This document shows positions 25,193-32,538 of a stretch of DNA of 64,000 nt, piece by piece. The notes under the pieces were generated by a model, which worked only from the letters and a program-made list of their open reading frames with translations, was not told the origin of the DNA and did not search any database. The translations under genes were made by a program, and so were the position numbers. The stretch covers positions 1 through 64,000 of the forward strand of contig NZ_VDFU01000017.1 of assembly GCF_006152115.1 (NCBI RefSeq), written 5' to 3'. This DNA is from Rubellimicrobium rubrum. GTDB lineage: Bacteria; Pseudomonadota; Alphaproteobacteria; Rhodobacterales; Rhodobacteraceae. Numbering within the stretch: position 1 is the first letter of the stretch; each line of letters starts with the position of its first letter.

Positions 25193-27726
25193 GCGAAGAC
25201 ACCCGGCAACCAGGCCGCGGCAAGGGCGACGAGGCCAGTCGAGCCGGCGAAGTCACACCAGAGCTGCGCGATCCGTGTTTCCCCGATGCGGACGGAGGAG
25301 GCATATCCCGCCGCCACCCGGAAGCAGACATAGGCGAGGATGATCGCGGCCAAAGTCGTGTGAAGCGCCACAAAGCCGCCGAGAAGCCAGAGCGTGGCGT
25401 CGTAGGCGTGCGAGGTCGGGTCGGGGCGGGCGGCCCAGATCGAGGCGGCGGCGGCCGTCAGCGCGCCCGCACCAGCAAGAGCTACAAGGAGACCGATCCA
25501 AGGCCCGCGACTGGCAAGGAGGGCTCGGGCTGCGAGCCGTGGTCCGGCAGCGAGGGCCGCCGCCCCGACGAGCGCGAGGAGAACGTCCAACAGGCCGGGC
25601 GCCACGTAGGACGCCGGGGGCCAGGCTGGGGCCACGGTCCAAAGGAAGGCATAGCCGAAAAGCAGCGAGCCGAACATGGTGGCATCGGCCAGAAGCAGGA
25701 ACAGCGATCCCCACCAGCCGGGCGGGTCTGGAACCTCCCAAGCCGAGGGAAGGCTGGTTCCCCGGCCGGCATCCAACGGACCTTCGTCGCGCGTGCTCCC
25801 GTTGCTCCACGCCCAGCGGAGCGCGAGCGCGATGACGACGAGCAGGGCGACCCCGGCGGTGCGGTAGGCGTCCCAGAGCGGGGCCAGAAACACCACCGCC
25901 GTCGCCACGGCCATGACGAAGGGAAGGCCATCGTTGCCCGGCAGCACGGCCACCTGGAGCGGTTCTGCGCGGGAGGTTCCGACGACCAGCGTCTCGCGGC
26001 GCTTGCGCGTGGGCCAGGACAGGTAGCCTTCGCCGCGAGCGATGCGGACGGCGATCTCCGGGTCGTCGTGGAGGGGGTAGCGGCCCCGCACCTCGGGGAT
26101 GGAGGCCACGTTGTAGGATGGGGAAGGAATGGCCGTCGCCCATTCGAGGGTGCCCGCGCCCCAAGGGTTGCGGCGTCCCCGGCTCGCGACGGCCGCGTTG
26201 ACGGCGATGTCCACGACAATGAGGGCGAAGCCGATCGCTGTCACGAATCCGCCCACGGAGGCCACGAGGTTGATGATCGCCCAGCCATCTTCGGGGGCGT
26301 AGGTCCAGATGCGACGGCGCATTCCCAGAAGCCCGACCAGATGGACGGCCAGGAAGGTGACATGGAAGCCCGGCACCACCAGCCAGAAGGCGACTTCGCC
26401 CAGCTTGAAGAAGCGAGTGCGCCCCGTGATGATCGGCAGAAAGTAGTATACCGCCGCCACCATCGGGAACACGTAGCCGCCGATCAGGACGTAGTGAAGG
26501 TGGGCCACCACGAAATGAGTATCGTGGACCTGCCAGTTGAACGGCACCACGGCCAGCATCACCCCGGTGAGCCCGCCGATCACGAAGGTGGCGAAGAAGC
26601 CGAGGATCCAGAGCATGGGCAGGTGCAGCTCGGGCCGGCCCTTCCAGAGCGTGCCGATCCAGGCGAAGATCTGCACCGCCGTGGGCACTGCCACCAGCGT
26701 GGAGGCCGCCGAGAAGAAGGCGAGCCCCATATGGGGGATGCCGGTCGTGAACATGTGGTGGACCCAGAGCCCGAAGCTCAGCACCGCGAGCGAGACCGCA
26801 GCCCCGACCACCCAGCCGTAGCCCAGCAGGGTCGTGCGGGCCATGACCGGCAGGATCGTGGCGATCATGCCGGCGGCGGGCAGGAAGATGATGTAAACCT
26901 CCGGATGCCCGAACAGCCAGAACAGGTGCTGCCAGAGCAGGGCGTCCCCGCCCTTGTCGACTTGAAAGAAAGGCCAATCCAGCGCTCGCTCGGTCTCGAG
27001 CAGCACGCTTCCCAGGATCATGGGTGGGAAGGCCGTGAGGATCATCACGGCGACCACGAGGATGTACCAGGCAAAGATCGGCATTCGCGACAGCGACATG
27101 CCGGCGGCCCGGTAACGCAGCACGGTGACGACGACCTCGACGGCGGCGGCAATGGCCGACACCTCGATGAAGGTGATGGCCAAGAGCCAGACATCGGCGT
27201 TGATGCCGGGCGAGTACTCGGTAGAGGTGAGCGGCGGATACATGAACCAGCCATCGGCCGGCGCGAGGCCGAGGACGAGGGCCACGACCATGGTGGCGGC
27301 GCCGATCAGGTAGCACCAGAACCCATAGGCCGAGAGGCGCGGATAGGCCATGTCGCGCGTCCCGAGCATCCCCGGCAGGAGATAGACGGTCATCGCCTCG
27401 AAGAAGGGGATGGCGAACAGGAACATCATCACGGTGCCATGCATCGTGAAGACCTGGTTGTAGACCTCCGGGCCCATGAAGGCCGAGTGCGGGCTCGCGA
27501 GTTGGGCGCGGATCAGCATGGCGAGCACGCCGCCCAGAGCGAACATCAGCGCCGCGGTGATCAGGAAGATGCGACCGATGTCGTTGTTGTTGTTCGTGGT
27601 GAACCAGCCACGCAGACGGGGGTCCGCAGCGTAGATGGGCTCGAGCGCGCGGTGAAGCCGCAGCGCCGTCGCGCGGGGCCGTGCAGGCGGTGCATCAGGG
27701 GCGGCATCGGTCGGTGAAGGCGTCAG
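25189..27726 (-). CDS. Heme-copper oxidase subunit I-III fusion
   Basis: An 845-residue membrane protein joining oxidase subunits I and III. Subunit I: low-spin heme ligands H96 (FTMHG) and H411, heme-copper site H274 in FGHPEVY with E276 and Y278, H323/H324 in WVHHMFTTG, and H409 in VVAHLHYV. The E and Y of HPEVY mark a family A1 oxidase. The C-terminal part from about residue 640 (DPPGWWGSLFLLLADATMFGSLLFGY) is subunit III. No ATG, GTG or TTG exists near the N-terminus in this frame. The best start is a CTG at 27726, with GAGGAGA six bases upstream and a CTGA overlap with the subunit II stop. The enzyme reduces O2 to water and pumps protons in the inner membrane. The electron donor is uncertain because subunit II lacks CuA. 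Confidence 0.9.
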   Translation of the reverse strand: MTPSPTDAAPDAPPARPRATALRLHRALEPIYAADPRLRGWFTTNNNNDIGRIFLITAALMFALGGVLAMLIRAQLASPHSAFMGPEVYNQVFTMHGTVMMFLFAIPFFEAMTVYLLPGMLGTRDMAYPRLSAYGFWCYLIGAATMVVALVLGLAPADGWFMYPPLTSTEYSPGINADVWLLAITFIEVSAIAAAVEVVVTVLRYRAAGMSLSRMPIFAWYILVVAVMILTAFPPMILGSVLLETERALDWPFFQVDKGGDALLWQHLFWLFGHPEVYIIFLPAAGMIATILPVMARTTLLGYGWVVGAAVSLAVLSFGLWVHHMFTTGIPHMGLAFFSAASTLVAVPTAVQIFAWIGTLWKGRPELHLPMLWILGFFATFVIGGLTGVMLAVVPFNWQVHDTHFVVAHLHYVLIGGYVFPMVAAVYYFLPIITGRTRFFKLGEVAFWLVVPGFHVTFLAVHLVGLLGMRRRIWTYAPEDGWAIINLVASVGGFVTAIGFALIVVDIAVNAAVASRGRRNPWGAGTLEWATAIPSPSYNVASIPEVRGRYPLHDDPEIAVRIARGEGYLSWPTRKRRETLVVGTSRAEPLQVAVLPGNDGLPFVMAVATAVVFLAPLWDAYRTAGVALLVVIALALRWAWSNGSTRDEGPLDAGRGTSLPSAWEVPDPPGWWGSLFLLLADATMFGSLLFGYAFLWTVAPAWPPASYVAPGLLDVLLALVGAAALAAGPRLAARALLASRGPWIGLLVALAGAGALTAAAASIWAARPDPTSHAYDATLWLLGGFVALHTTLAAIILAYVCFRVAAGYASSVRIGETRIAQLWCDFAGSTGLVALAAAWLPGVFA

Positions 27727-28517
27727 GGCGCGTCTCCTCGCAGGAAGGCACCCCAGGAGGCGGGGTCGTGGGCTTCCACCCGGAATGTATGGCCTAGATA
27801 GCCTTCGCCGCTGAACTCGGCGGACAGGCCGCGATAGGTGCCTGGCCTCGTGGCCTCGATGCGCAAGACATTGACATGGCCCGGGATGGCGTCGAGCTTG
27901 CCGGCAAGGCGGGGCACCCAGAAGCTGTGGATGACGTCCAGGCTGGTGATCTGCACATCCACAGGCCGGCCCGCGGGGATGTGGAGCACGTTTTCTGTGG
28001 TCTGGCCGGGGCGGTCGGCATAGCCGAAGCGCCATTCCCATTGCCGCGCCTCGGCCGTGACCGTCACGAGGTCGGATGCCGCGTGGGGCAGGAGGCGCTC
28101 GCCCACGACAAGGCCATAGCCGGTGAGGGTCGCAAGCACCACGGAAGGAAAGGCGAGCCCCAGTCCCCACAGCCAGAGCCGCTGACGCCTGTCGTCCGGC
28201 GCGGCACGGGGCTCTCGGCGGCGGAACGCCGGAAGGAGCAGGGCCATGACGAGAAGGAAGATTGCTGTGGCCCCGGCCAGGAGCCCCCACCAGAGCGTCG
28301 CGATCGTTTCTGCGGCGGGTCCGGCGGGGTGAAGTGCGGACAGGCGTTCGACGCAGGCGGGCAGGAGCGCTAGGCTTGTCAGGGCAACGACGGTGGAGTG
28401 GCTCGGATGGCGCAGGCGATGGAACAGGGCCCCAAGGAAGCGGGGGAGTTCGACGATCCGATTAATGACGCTCCCGGATTTCAGGAAACCGAGAGTCGGG
28501 TGGCGATCTGGGGCCAT
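27723..28517 (-). CDS. Oxidase subunit II lacking CuA ligands (lipoprotein)
   Basis: A subunit II with a lipobox-like LLPAC (C55), two transmembrane segments (about 75-97 and 113-137) and the cupredoxin domain (AEARQWEWRFGY, SLDVIHSFWVPRLAGKLDAIPG). The CuA loop reads LSAEFSGEGYLGH: both cysteines are serine (S232, S236), the following histidine is Y240 and the methionine position is H243. Only the glutamate and the upstream histidine remain. This resembles quinol-oxidase subunit II (CyoA: GISASYSGPGFSG) and not cytochrome c oxidase. The start is uncertain. The only conventional start before the lipobox is the ATG at 28517, which makes the gene overlap the divergent DUF2231 gene by about 110 bases. 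No heme c domain is present. Confidence 0.82.
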   Translation of the reverse strand: MAPDRHPTLGFLKSGSVINRIVELPRFLGALFHRLRHPSHSTVVALTSLALLPACVERLSALHPAGPAAETIATLWWGLLAGATAIFLLVMALLLPAFRRREPRAAPDDRRQRLWLWGLGLAFPSVVLATLTGYGLVVGERLLPHAASDLVTVTAEARQWEWRFGYADRPGQTTENVLHIPAGRPVDVQITSLDVIHSFWVPRLAGKLDAIPGHVNVLRIEATRPGTYRGLSAEFSGEGYLGHTFRVEAHDPASWGAFLRGDAP

Positions 28518-28943
28518 CCCCTTCACGCCATGAGCGTGGCCTTTCCGGTGGCGCTCACCTTCTGCGCCTTCGGAGCGGACGCGCTCTTCTGGTGGTCGGG
28601 GGCCGAACGCTGGGCCTGGGCGGCGCTCTGGGCTTCGGGCACGGCATTCCTGTTCGGACTGGCGGCTGGTGCCACCGGGACCATGGAGCTTCTCATGGTG
28701 CCGGGCATCAGGATCCGGGCGGCGGCTTGGACCCATTTCGTGATCGCGGTGATGCTGCTGTCGTTGTTGGGCCTCAACTGGGGCTGGCGTCTCACCGGCT
28801 ATGTCGAAGCGGTGCTGCCCTGGGGGCTTCTCATGTCCGGGTTCGCGGTCCTGGTGGTCTCGGCGACGGGATGGCATGGGGGCAAGCTCGTCTTCGACTA
28901 TCGGCTGGGGACGTCGAAGGGCAGCTCTCCCCCGACCGGCTGA
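28407..28943 (+). CDS. DUF2231 membrane protein, antisense within the oxidase locus
   Basis: A 178-residue membrane protein. After a hydrophilic N-terminus (MAQAMEQGPKEAGEF) comes WGHPLHAMSVAFPVAL, the DUF2231 signature (HPLHPLLVHFPIAL), followed by four hydrophobic segments. I chose the ATG at 28407, which has GGTGGAG upstream; a GTG at 28398 is the alternative. Its 5' end overlaps the divergent subunit II gene and its 3' end overlaps the convergent CopD/HemJ-like gene by 46 bases, so it is wedged antisense between two halves of the oxidase locus. The function of DUF2231 is unknown; the proteins often accompany respiratory or metal genes. Confidence 0.85.
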   Translation: MAQAMEQGPKEAGEFDDPINDAPGFQETESRVAIWGHPLHAMSVAFPVALTFCAFGADALFWWSGAERWAWAALWASGTAFLFGLAAGATGTMELLMVPGIRIRAAAWTHFVIAVMLLSLLGLNWGWRLTGYVEAVLPWGLLMSGFAVLVVSATGWHGGKLVFDYRLGTSKGSSPPTG

Positions 28944-29407
28944 CTGAGCCAAGCGGGGATCGGCAACTCCCCGAGTTCTGGCTTGGACAGCACAAGGGCG
29001 AGGACGCCGAGCGAGGCCAGGACGAGTGCGAGGTTCGGCAGGAACGGCCCCGGCGGGTCGTGTCGGCCCTCGGTCTCGGCGACGGTGACGATGGTGTGGC
29101 CGACCCAGGCGTGGATCACGACCAGTCCCGCGACAAGGACCAGCTTGGCGAACATCCAGCCCGTGTAAACCTCGCGCAGGAAGATGAGCACCGTCCCCGA
29201 GCCGATGGCCAGCACGGCTGCCGGGGTGATGACCCAGACATAGCCGTAATGGGTGGCATGACGGATGCGGGCGAAATCGGCCTGCCCTATGGCCGGGTCA
29301 TGCCGCGCGAGCATCCGAGGCAAAGCCAGCAACCCGGCCATCCAAAGGCACAGGAAGCCGATATGGAACACCTTGATGTGGGGAACGAGCGTTTGGAGCC
29401 AACTCAC
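28898..29407 (-). CDS. CopD/HemJ-like membrane protein
   Basis: A 169-residue membrane protein with four hydrophobic segments. The start VSWLQTLVPHIKVFHIGFLCLWMAGLLALPRML resembles the HemJ/CopD fold: WLK..H....WMAGLLYLPRL with a conserved histidine in the first helix. HARIRHATHYGYVWVITP, GWMFAKLVLVAGLVVIHAWVG also fits. HemJ proteins oxidise protoporphyrinogen IX; CopD-like relatives are linked to copper. Either would suit a heme-copper oxidase operon. It starts at GTG overlapping the ctaG stop (GTGA, 29404-29407) with GAGGAG upstream. The last 46 bases overlap the convergent DUF2231 gene. Confidence 0.72.
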   Translation of the reverse strand: MSWLQTLVPHIKVFHIGFLCLWMAGLLALPRMLARHDPAIGQADFARIRHATHYGYVWVITPAAVLAIGSGTVLIFLREVYTGWMFAKLVLVAGLVVIHAWVGHTIVTVAETEGRHDPPGPFLPNLALVLASLGVLALVLSKPELGELPIPAWLSQPVGGELPFDVPSR

Positions 29408-30099
29408 GCGGGCTCCTCCGCTTGAGCCCAGGCCCGCCGTGCGAGGAGAGCACCCCAGAAGGCGAAGGGCAGTCCCGCAGGCACCCACATGAGGAATCCC
29501 GCGAGCTGCTGGTCGGCCAGTGCGGTGAAGTCCCAAAGGAGGGGCGTGGTCGCGTGGGTGGCGTAAAGGGGCTGGGGCGCAAAGGCGATCAGGGCGCCGA
29601 GCAGGCCCATCGCCATGTAGGACAGGAGAACCCAAAGAGCGCCCGCTCCTCCGGGCTGCGAAAACGCCGCGCGCCAGAACAGGACGGCGGTCCCCAGGAG
29701 GCTCGCCTGCATCAGCGCATACAGCCCCTTGTGGGACAGGGCGGCGTCGTAGGGGGCAGGGGCGTGCCAAAGCCAGAGAGCGGCCGTGGCGAGGAGAAAT
29801 GGGAGGCCTGCCCCACGCGGCGCTTGGGCGGGCCGGGCCAGGGCAAGGAGAGGCGCGGCCACGGCCACGAGCAGGACATGGTGCAGGATCCGCGCCGAAA
29901 AGAGAGCCGAGGACAGCGCGCATAGCGGCGACACGAAGGCCAGGACAAGGACTGCGAGTGCCGCGACGCCAGGGCGGCTTCGACCGACCCAAAGAGCGAG
30001 GAGGGCAAGGACAGCCAGCAGGATCGGGTCGAGGTTCCAGCGGGACATCAACTCGGCTGGCGAGGGCGCGGGACCGCAATAGGCGCCTTGCCAAGTCAT
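29404..30099 (-). CDS. ctaG: Cytochrome oxidase assembly factor, caa3_CtaG type
   Basis: A 231-residue protein with about seven transmembrane segments. RILHHVLLVAVAAPLLALA, WLWHAPAPYDAAL, LLSYMAMGLLGALIAFAP, PLYA and LADQQLAGFLMWVPAG are typical of the caa3_CtaG family, which is needed for assembly of caa3-type oxidases, probably in copper delivery. The histidine-rich LHH and W.WH.P positions could bind metal. It is the first gene of the minus-strand oxidase locus and overlaps the CopD/HemJ-like gene by GTGA. Confidence 0.88.
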   Translation of the reverse strand: MTWQGAYCGPAPSPAELMSRWNLDPILLAVLALLALWVGRSRPGVAALAVLVLAFVSPLCALSSALFSARILHHVLLVAVAAPLLALARPAQAPRGAGLPFLLATAALWLWHAPAPYDAALSHKGLYALMQASLLGTAVLFWRAAFSQPGGAGALWVLLSYMAMGLLGALIAFAPQPLYATHATTPLLWDFTALADQQLAGFLMWVPAGLPFAFWGALLARRAWAQAEEPA

Positions 30100-30825
30100 G
30101 CCGGTGCCTCGGGTCCAAGGCAGACAGGCGCGCCGTTGCCGGCCGATTCATCCGGGCAAGCTGTATTGCCGACGGGCGAGAGCGACCAGTCTGGTTCGCA
30201 GCCTGAGGGGACAAGGTCGCCGCCTAGTGCAGTGCCCACTGATCGGTGCCGATGCATCGCCGGCCTCGTGTCGGGCACTCCAGTCACACTGATCCCACGC
30301 CGTTCGCTCAGCCATGTCGGGCCCGACAACCGGTCGAACCGGCCATGGGAGCACATTTCGGCCCCGCGCCGCTGAGATGGCAGCATAGACTTGACCATGA
30401 GGCTACTTGCAGGGACAGCCTGCCCCCCGGATCGGCAACCAGGAGCGCTGCGGAGCCGAACTCCGACAGAGCTAGGAGTGGCGCAGGCGCGCCTGACTGC
30501 TCTGTTTCCGGAGCGGGACGATCTCATGCGGCGAGGCCCACTACGGATGCAAAGGCACCGACGACCGGCAAATGCATGGGATCTCCGAAAAAGCAGCGGA
30601 ACATAACGTTTGTAGAACGTAGGGCTGCAAAGCGGACTGCAAGGCGCTGTCGCTGTCTTTATGCGGCCCAACGATCATCCGAATGCCATCCGACGGGGCA
30701 CCAAGCCCATGAATCGAGCAGATTTGGTCAGGGGCCGCGGGTGACCGGCATGTCGGACCTTGACGTGGCCTCTGCCACTCCGATCAATGGCAACAGATAT
30801 CGGGCATCGCCCGAATGGCATCCGA
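30100..30825. other. Divergent region and leader of the amide operon
   Basis: About 730 bases between ctaG and the leader terminator of the amide operon. No supportable gene. Near the 3' end are two small hairpins: GTGGC-CTCT-GCCAC at 30765-30778, flanked by TCGGA/TCCGA, and CGGG-CATCG-CCCG at 30801-30813. Both lie directly before the terminator and could be the RNA target of the ANTAR protein. Their loops do not match the A-x-x-G hexaloop I remember for ANTAR sites. Confidence 0.45.
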
Positions 30826-30877
30826 GCCTCGCACCGTGCCCTCCTCTTCAGGCGCGGTGCGAGGCTTGTTCGTTTTT
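30826..30877 (+). terminator. Leader terminator (attenuator) of the amide operon
   Basis: A perfect 11-base stem, GCCTCGCACCG at 30826-30836 and CGGTGCGAGGC at 30855-30865, with an 18-base loop, is followed by TTGTTCGTTTTT (30866-30877). It is a textbook intrinsic terminator on the plus strand. No plus-strand gene ends in the preceding 1.8 kb, and the ribosome binding site GGGGA of the AmiC-like gene starts at the next base. It therefore sits in that operon's leader, where an AmiR-like antiterminator would act. Confidence 0.85.
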
Positions 30878-30886
30878 GGGGACTCA

Positions 30887-31948
30887 ATGCGGCAGGTCGA
30901 GATTGGATTGCTGTTCTCCCGGTCCGGCAGCTATCGGCTGATCTCGGAGGCCTGCCGCATGGGGGCTCTTCGTGCGATCGAGGAGGCCAACGCCGATCCC
31001 GCCCTCGGCCTGACGCTCGTCCCCGTGGAGCGCGATCCGGCCGGAGAGGCCGACGCCTATGCCCCGCTCTGCGCCGAGATCCTGACCTCGGGCGCGCGGC
31101 ACGTGGTGGGCTGCGTCACCTCCTGGAGCCGCAAGGAGGTGATCCCGACCCTGGAACGGATGGGCGGCATCCTCTGGTATCCCTGCCCCTACGAGGGGTT
31201 CGAGGCTTCGAGCCAGGTCGTCTACACCCATGCCTGCCCGAACCAGCACCTCGTGCCGCTTCTGCGCTGGGCCTTTCCGCGCTTCGGGCGGCGGGGGGTC
31301 CTGACCGGCTCCAACTACATCTGGGGCTGGGAGATGAACCGGGTGGCCCGCGACCTCATCAACGAGGCCGGGGGCGAGGTGCTGGCCGAGCGTTACCTTG
31401 CCCTGGGCGACACCGATGTGGACCGCATGGTGGCCGAGATCCGGGCGACCCGGCCGGACTTCGTGCTGAACAACCTCGTCGGGGTGTCGTCCTACGCGTT
31501 CCTTGGGGCGATGGCGCGGCTCGGGTGCGAGGACCCGGCCTACGGTCCGGAGCGCTGCCCGATCCTGAGCTGCAACCTGACCGAATGCGAGTTGCCGGCC
31601 CTGGGCGAGGCGGCGGAAGGGCTGGTCTCGGCCGGGCCCTACTTCCGCGACGGTGCCGGGGCTGGCTCTTCCTTCGAGGCCGCCGCCCATGCTGCGGTGA
31701 TGTTCCTGGCTCGGCGGCTTGCGCGCCAGCCCGAGGCCCAACTGGACCGGCTTCTCGCGATGGCGGGCGAGGGGCTGGCCATCGATCCGGCCACGCATCA
31801 TGCGACGTTGCCCGTGCTCATCGCCCAAGTCGAGAGCGGCGCCTTCCGGCTGCGCCAGCGCAGCGAGGCCGTGCCGCCCGATCCTTACCTTGCCCGGCGT
31901 GACCGTTTCGCGATCACGCGCCCGTCGCTCGCCGTGGTGGCGCCGTGA
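30887..31948 (+). CDS. amiC: AmiC/FmdD-like amide-binding protein
   Basis: A 353-residue protein of the periplasmic-binding fold without a signal peptide at this start: MRQVEIGLLFSRSGSYRLISEACRMGALRAIEEAN, then CVTSWSRKEVIPTLERMGGILWYPCPYEGFEASS and TGSNYIWGWEMNRVARD. These patterns match AmiC, the cytosolic amide sensor that holds AmiR inactive in Pseudomonas. They also match the binding proteins of short-chain amide/urea importers. Absence of a signal peptide and the coupled AmiR-like gene (GTGA overlap) favour the sensor role. The ATG at 30887 was chosen because an earlier in-frame ATG would place the leader terminator inside the gene; GGGGA precedes the chosen ATG. Confidence 0.88.
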   Translation: MRQVEIGLLFSRSGSYRLISEACRMGALRAIEEANADPALGLTLVPVERDPAGEADAYAPLCAEILTSGARHVVGCVTSWSRKEVIPTLERMGGILWYPCPYEGFEASSQVVYTHACPNQHLVPLLRWAFPRFGRRGVLTGSNYIWGWEMNRVARDLINEAGGEVLAERYLALGDTDVDRMVAEIRATRPDFVLNNLVGVSSYAFLGAMARLGCEDPAYGPERCPILSCNLTECELPALGEAAEGLVSAGPYFRDGAGAGSSFEAAAHAAVMFLARRLARQPEAQLDRLLAMAGEGLAIDPATHHATLPVLIAQVESGAFRLRQRSEAVPPDPYLARRDRFAITRPSLAVVAP

Positions 31949-32538
31949 GGCGGCTCAGGGTTCCCGACCTTGGCGGCGCGCAGGCTGTGATCCTCCATCG
32001 CCCGCACCCGACCGTGCAGGCGCTGGTGCGTCAGCTTTCCGCCATCGGCCTCCAAGCCGAATCCCACTGGCCCGACCTGCCGTCCTCGGCGCTCGGGGCG
32101 GACTTCATCTTCTTCGACGTGGACATGGGTCATGACGAGCAGTTTCCCTGGAAGCCGGGGCAGGCCCCCATGCCCATGATCGCGCTGATCGGCTCCGAAA
32201 CGCCGGGGCGCGTGGAGTGGGCGCTGGGCATGGGCGCGGACGCGCAGATCCTCAAGCCCGTGGGCGATAGCGGCGTTTACAGCGCGCTCCTGATCGCGCG
32301 GGCAGGGTTCGAGGCGCGCAAGGCTCTTGCCTCCGAGATCGACGGGCTCCGGGCGCGGCTTGCCGAGCGGCAGACGGTGATCCGCGCGGTGACGATCCTG
32401 TCCGTCGGCCAGGACGACGAGGCGGCCTATGCCGAACTTCGCCGCCTCGCCATGTCCTGGCGCGTGACCATCGAGGAGGCGGCCGCGCGCGTGGTGGCGA
32501 ACGGGGAGGCTGGCCGTGTCAGACGCCGCCCTTCCTGA
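31945..32538 (+). CDS. amiR: AmiR-like ANTAR-domain transcription antiterminator
   Basis: A 197-residue protein starting with GTG that overlaps the amiC-like stop (GTGA). Residues about 10-120 are a pseudo-receiver (AVILHRPHPTVQALVRQLSAIGLQAES.WP) without the usual phospho-acceptor context. A helical segment follows, then an ANTAR domain (about 130-190) with LAERQTVIRAVTILSV, DEAAYAELRRLAMSWRVTIEEAAARVV. ANTAR domains bind paired RNA hairpins and prevent intrinsic termination. AmiR does this for the amidase operon when AmiC binds amide. Here a terminator lies directly upstream of the amiC-like gene, so the system probably controls its own operon. The gene overlaps the permease gene downstream by 23 bases. 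Confidence 0.88.
   Translation: MRRLRVPDLGGAQAVILHRPHPTVQALVRQLSAIGLQAESHWPDLPSSALGADFIFFDVDMGHDEQFPWKPGQAPMPMIALIGSETPGRVEWALGMGADAQILKPVGDSGVYSALLIARAGFEARKALASEIDGLRARLAERQTVIRAVTILSVGQDDEAAYAELRRLAMSWRVTIEEAAARVVANGEAGRVRRRPS

Noticed and set aside
25360-27717. Long plus-strand open frame opposite the oxidase fusion gene
   Set aside because: Sense strand encodes all heme and copper ligands of an oxidase; the antisense product has no recognisable features.
27727-28290. Extended N-terminus for the oxidase subunit I-III gene starting at an ATG at 28290
   Set aside because: The extension lies wholly in another frame of the subunit II gene and has no oxidase features; the CTG at 27726 with a good ribosome binding site is a better start.
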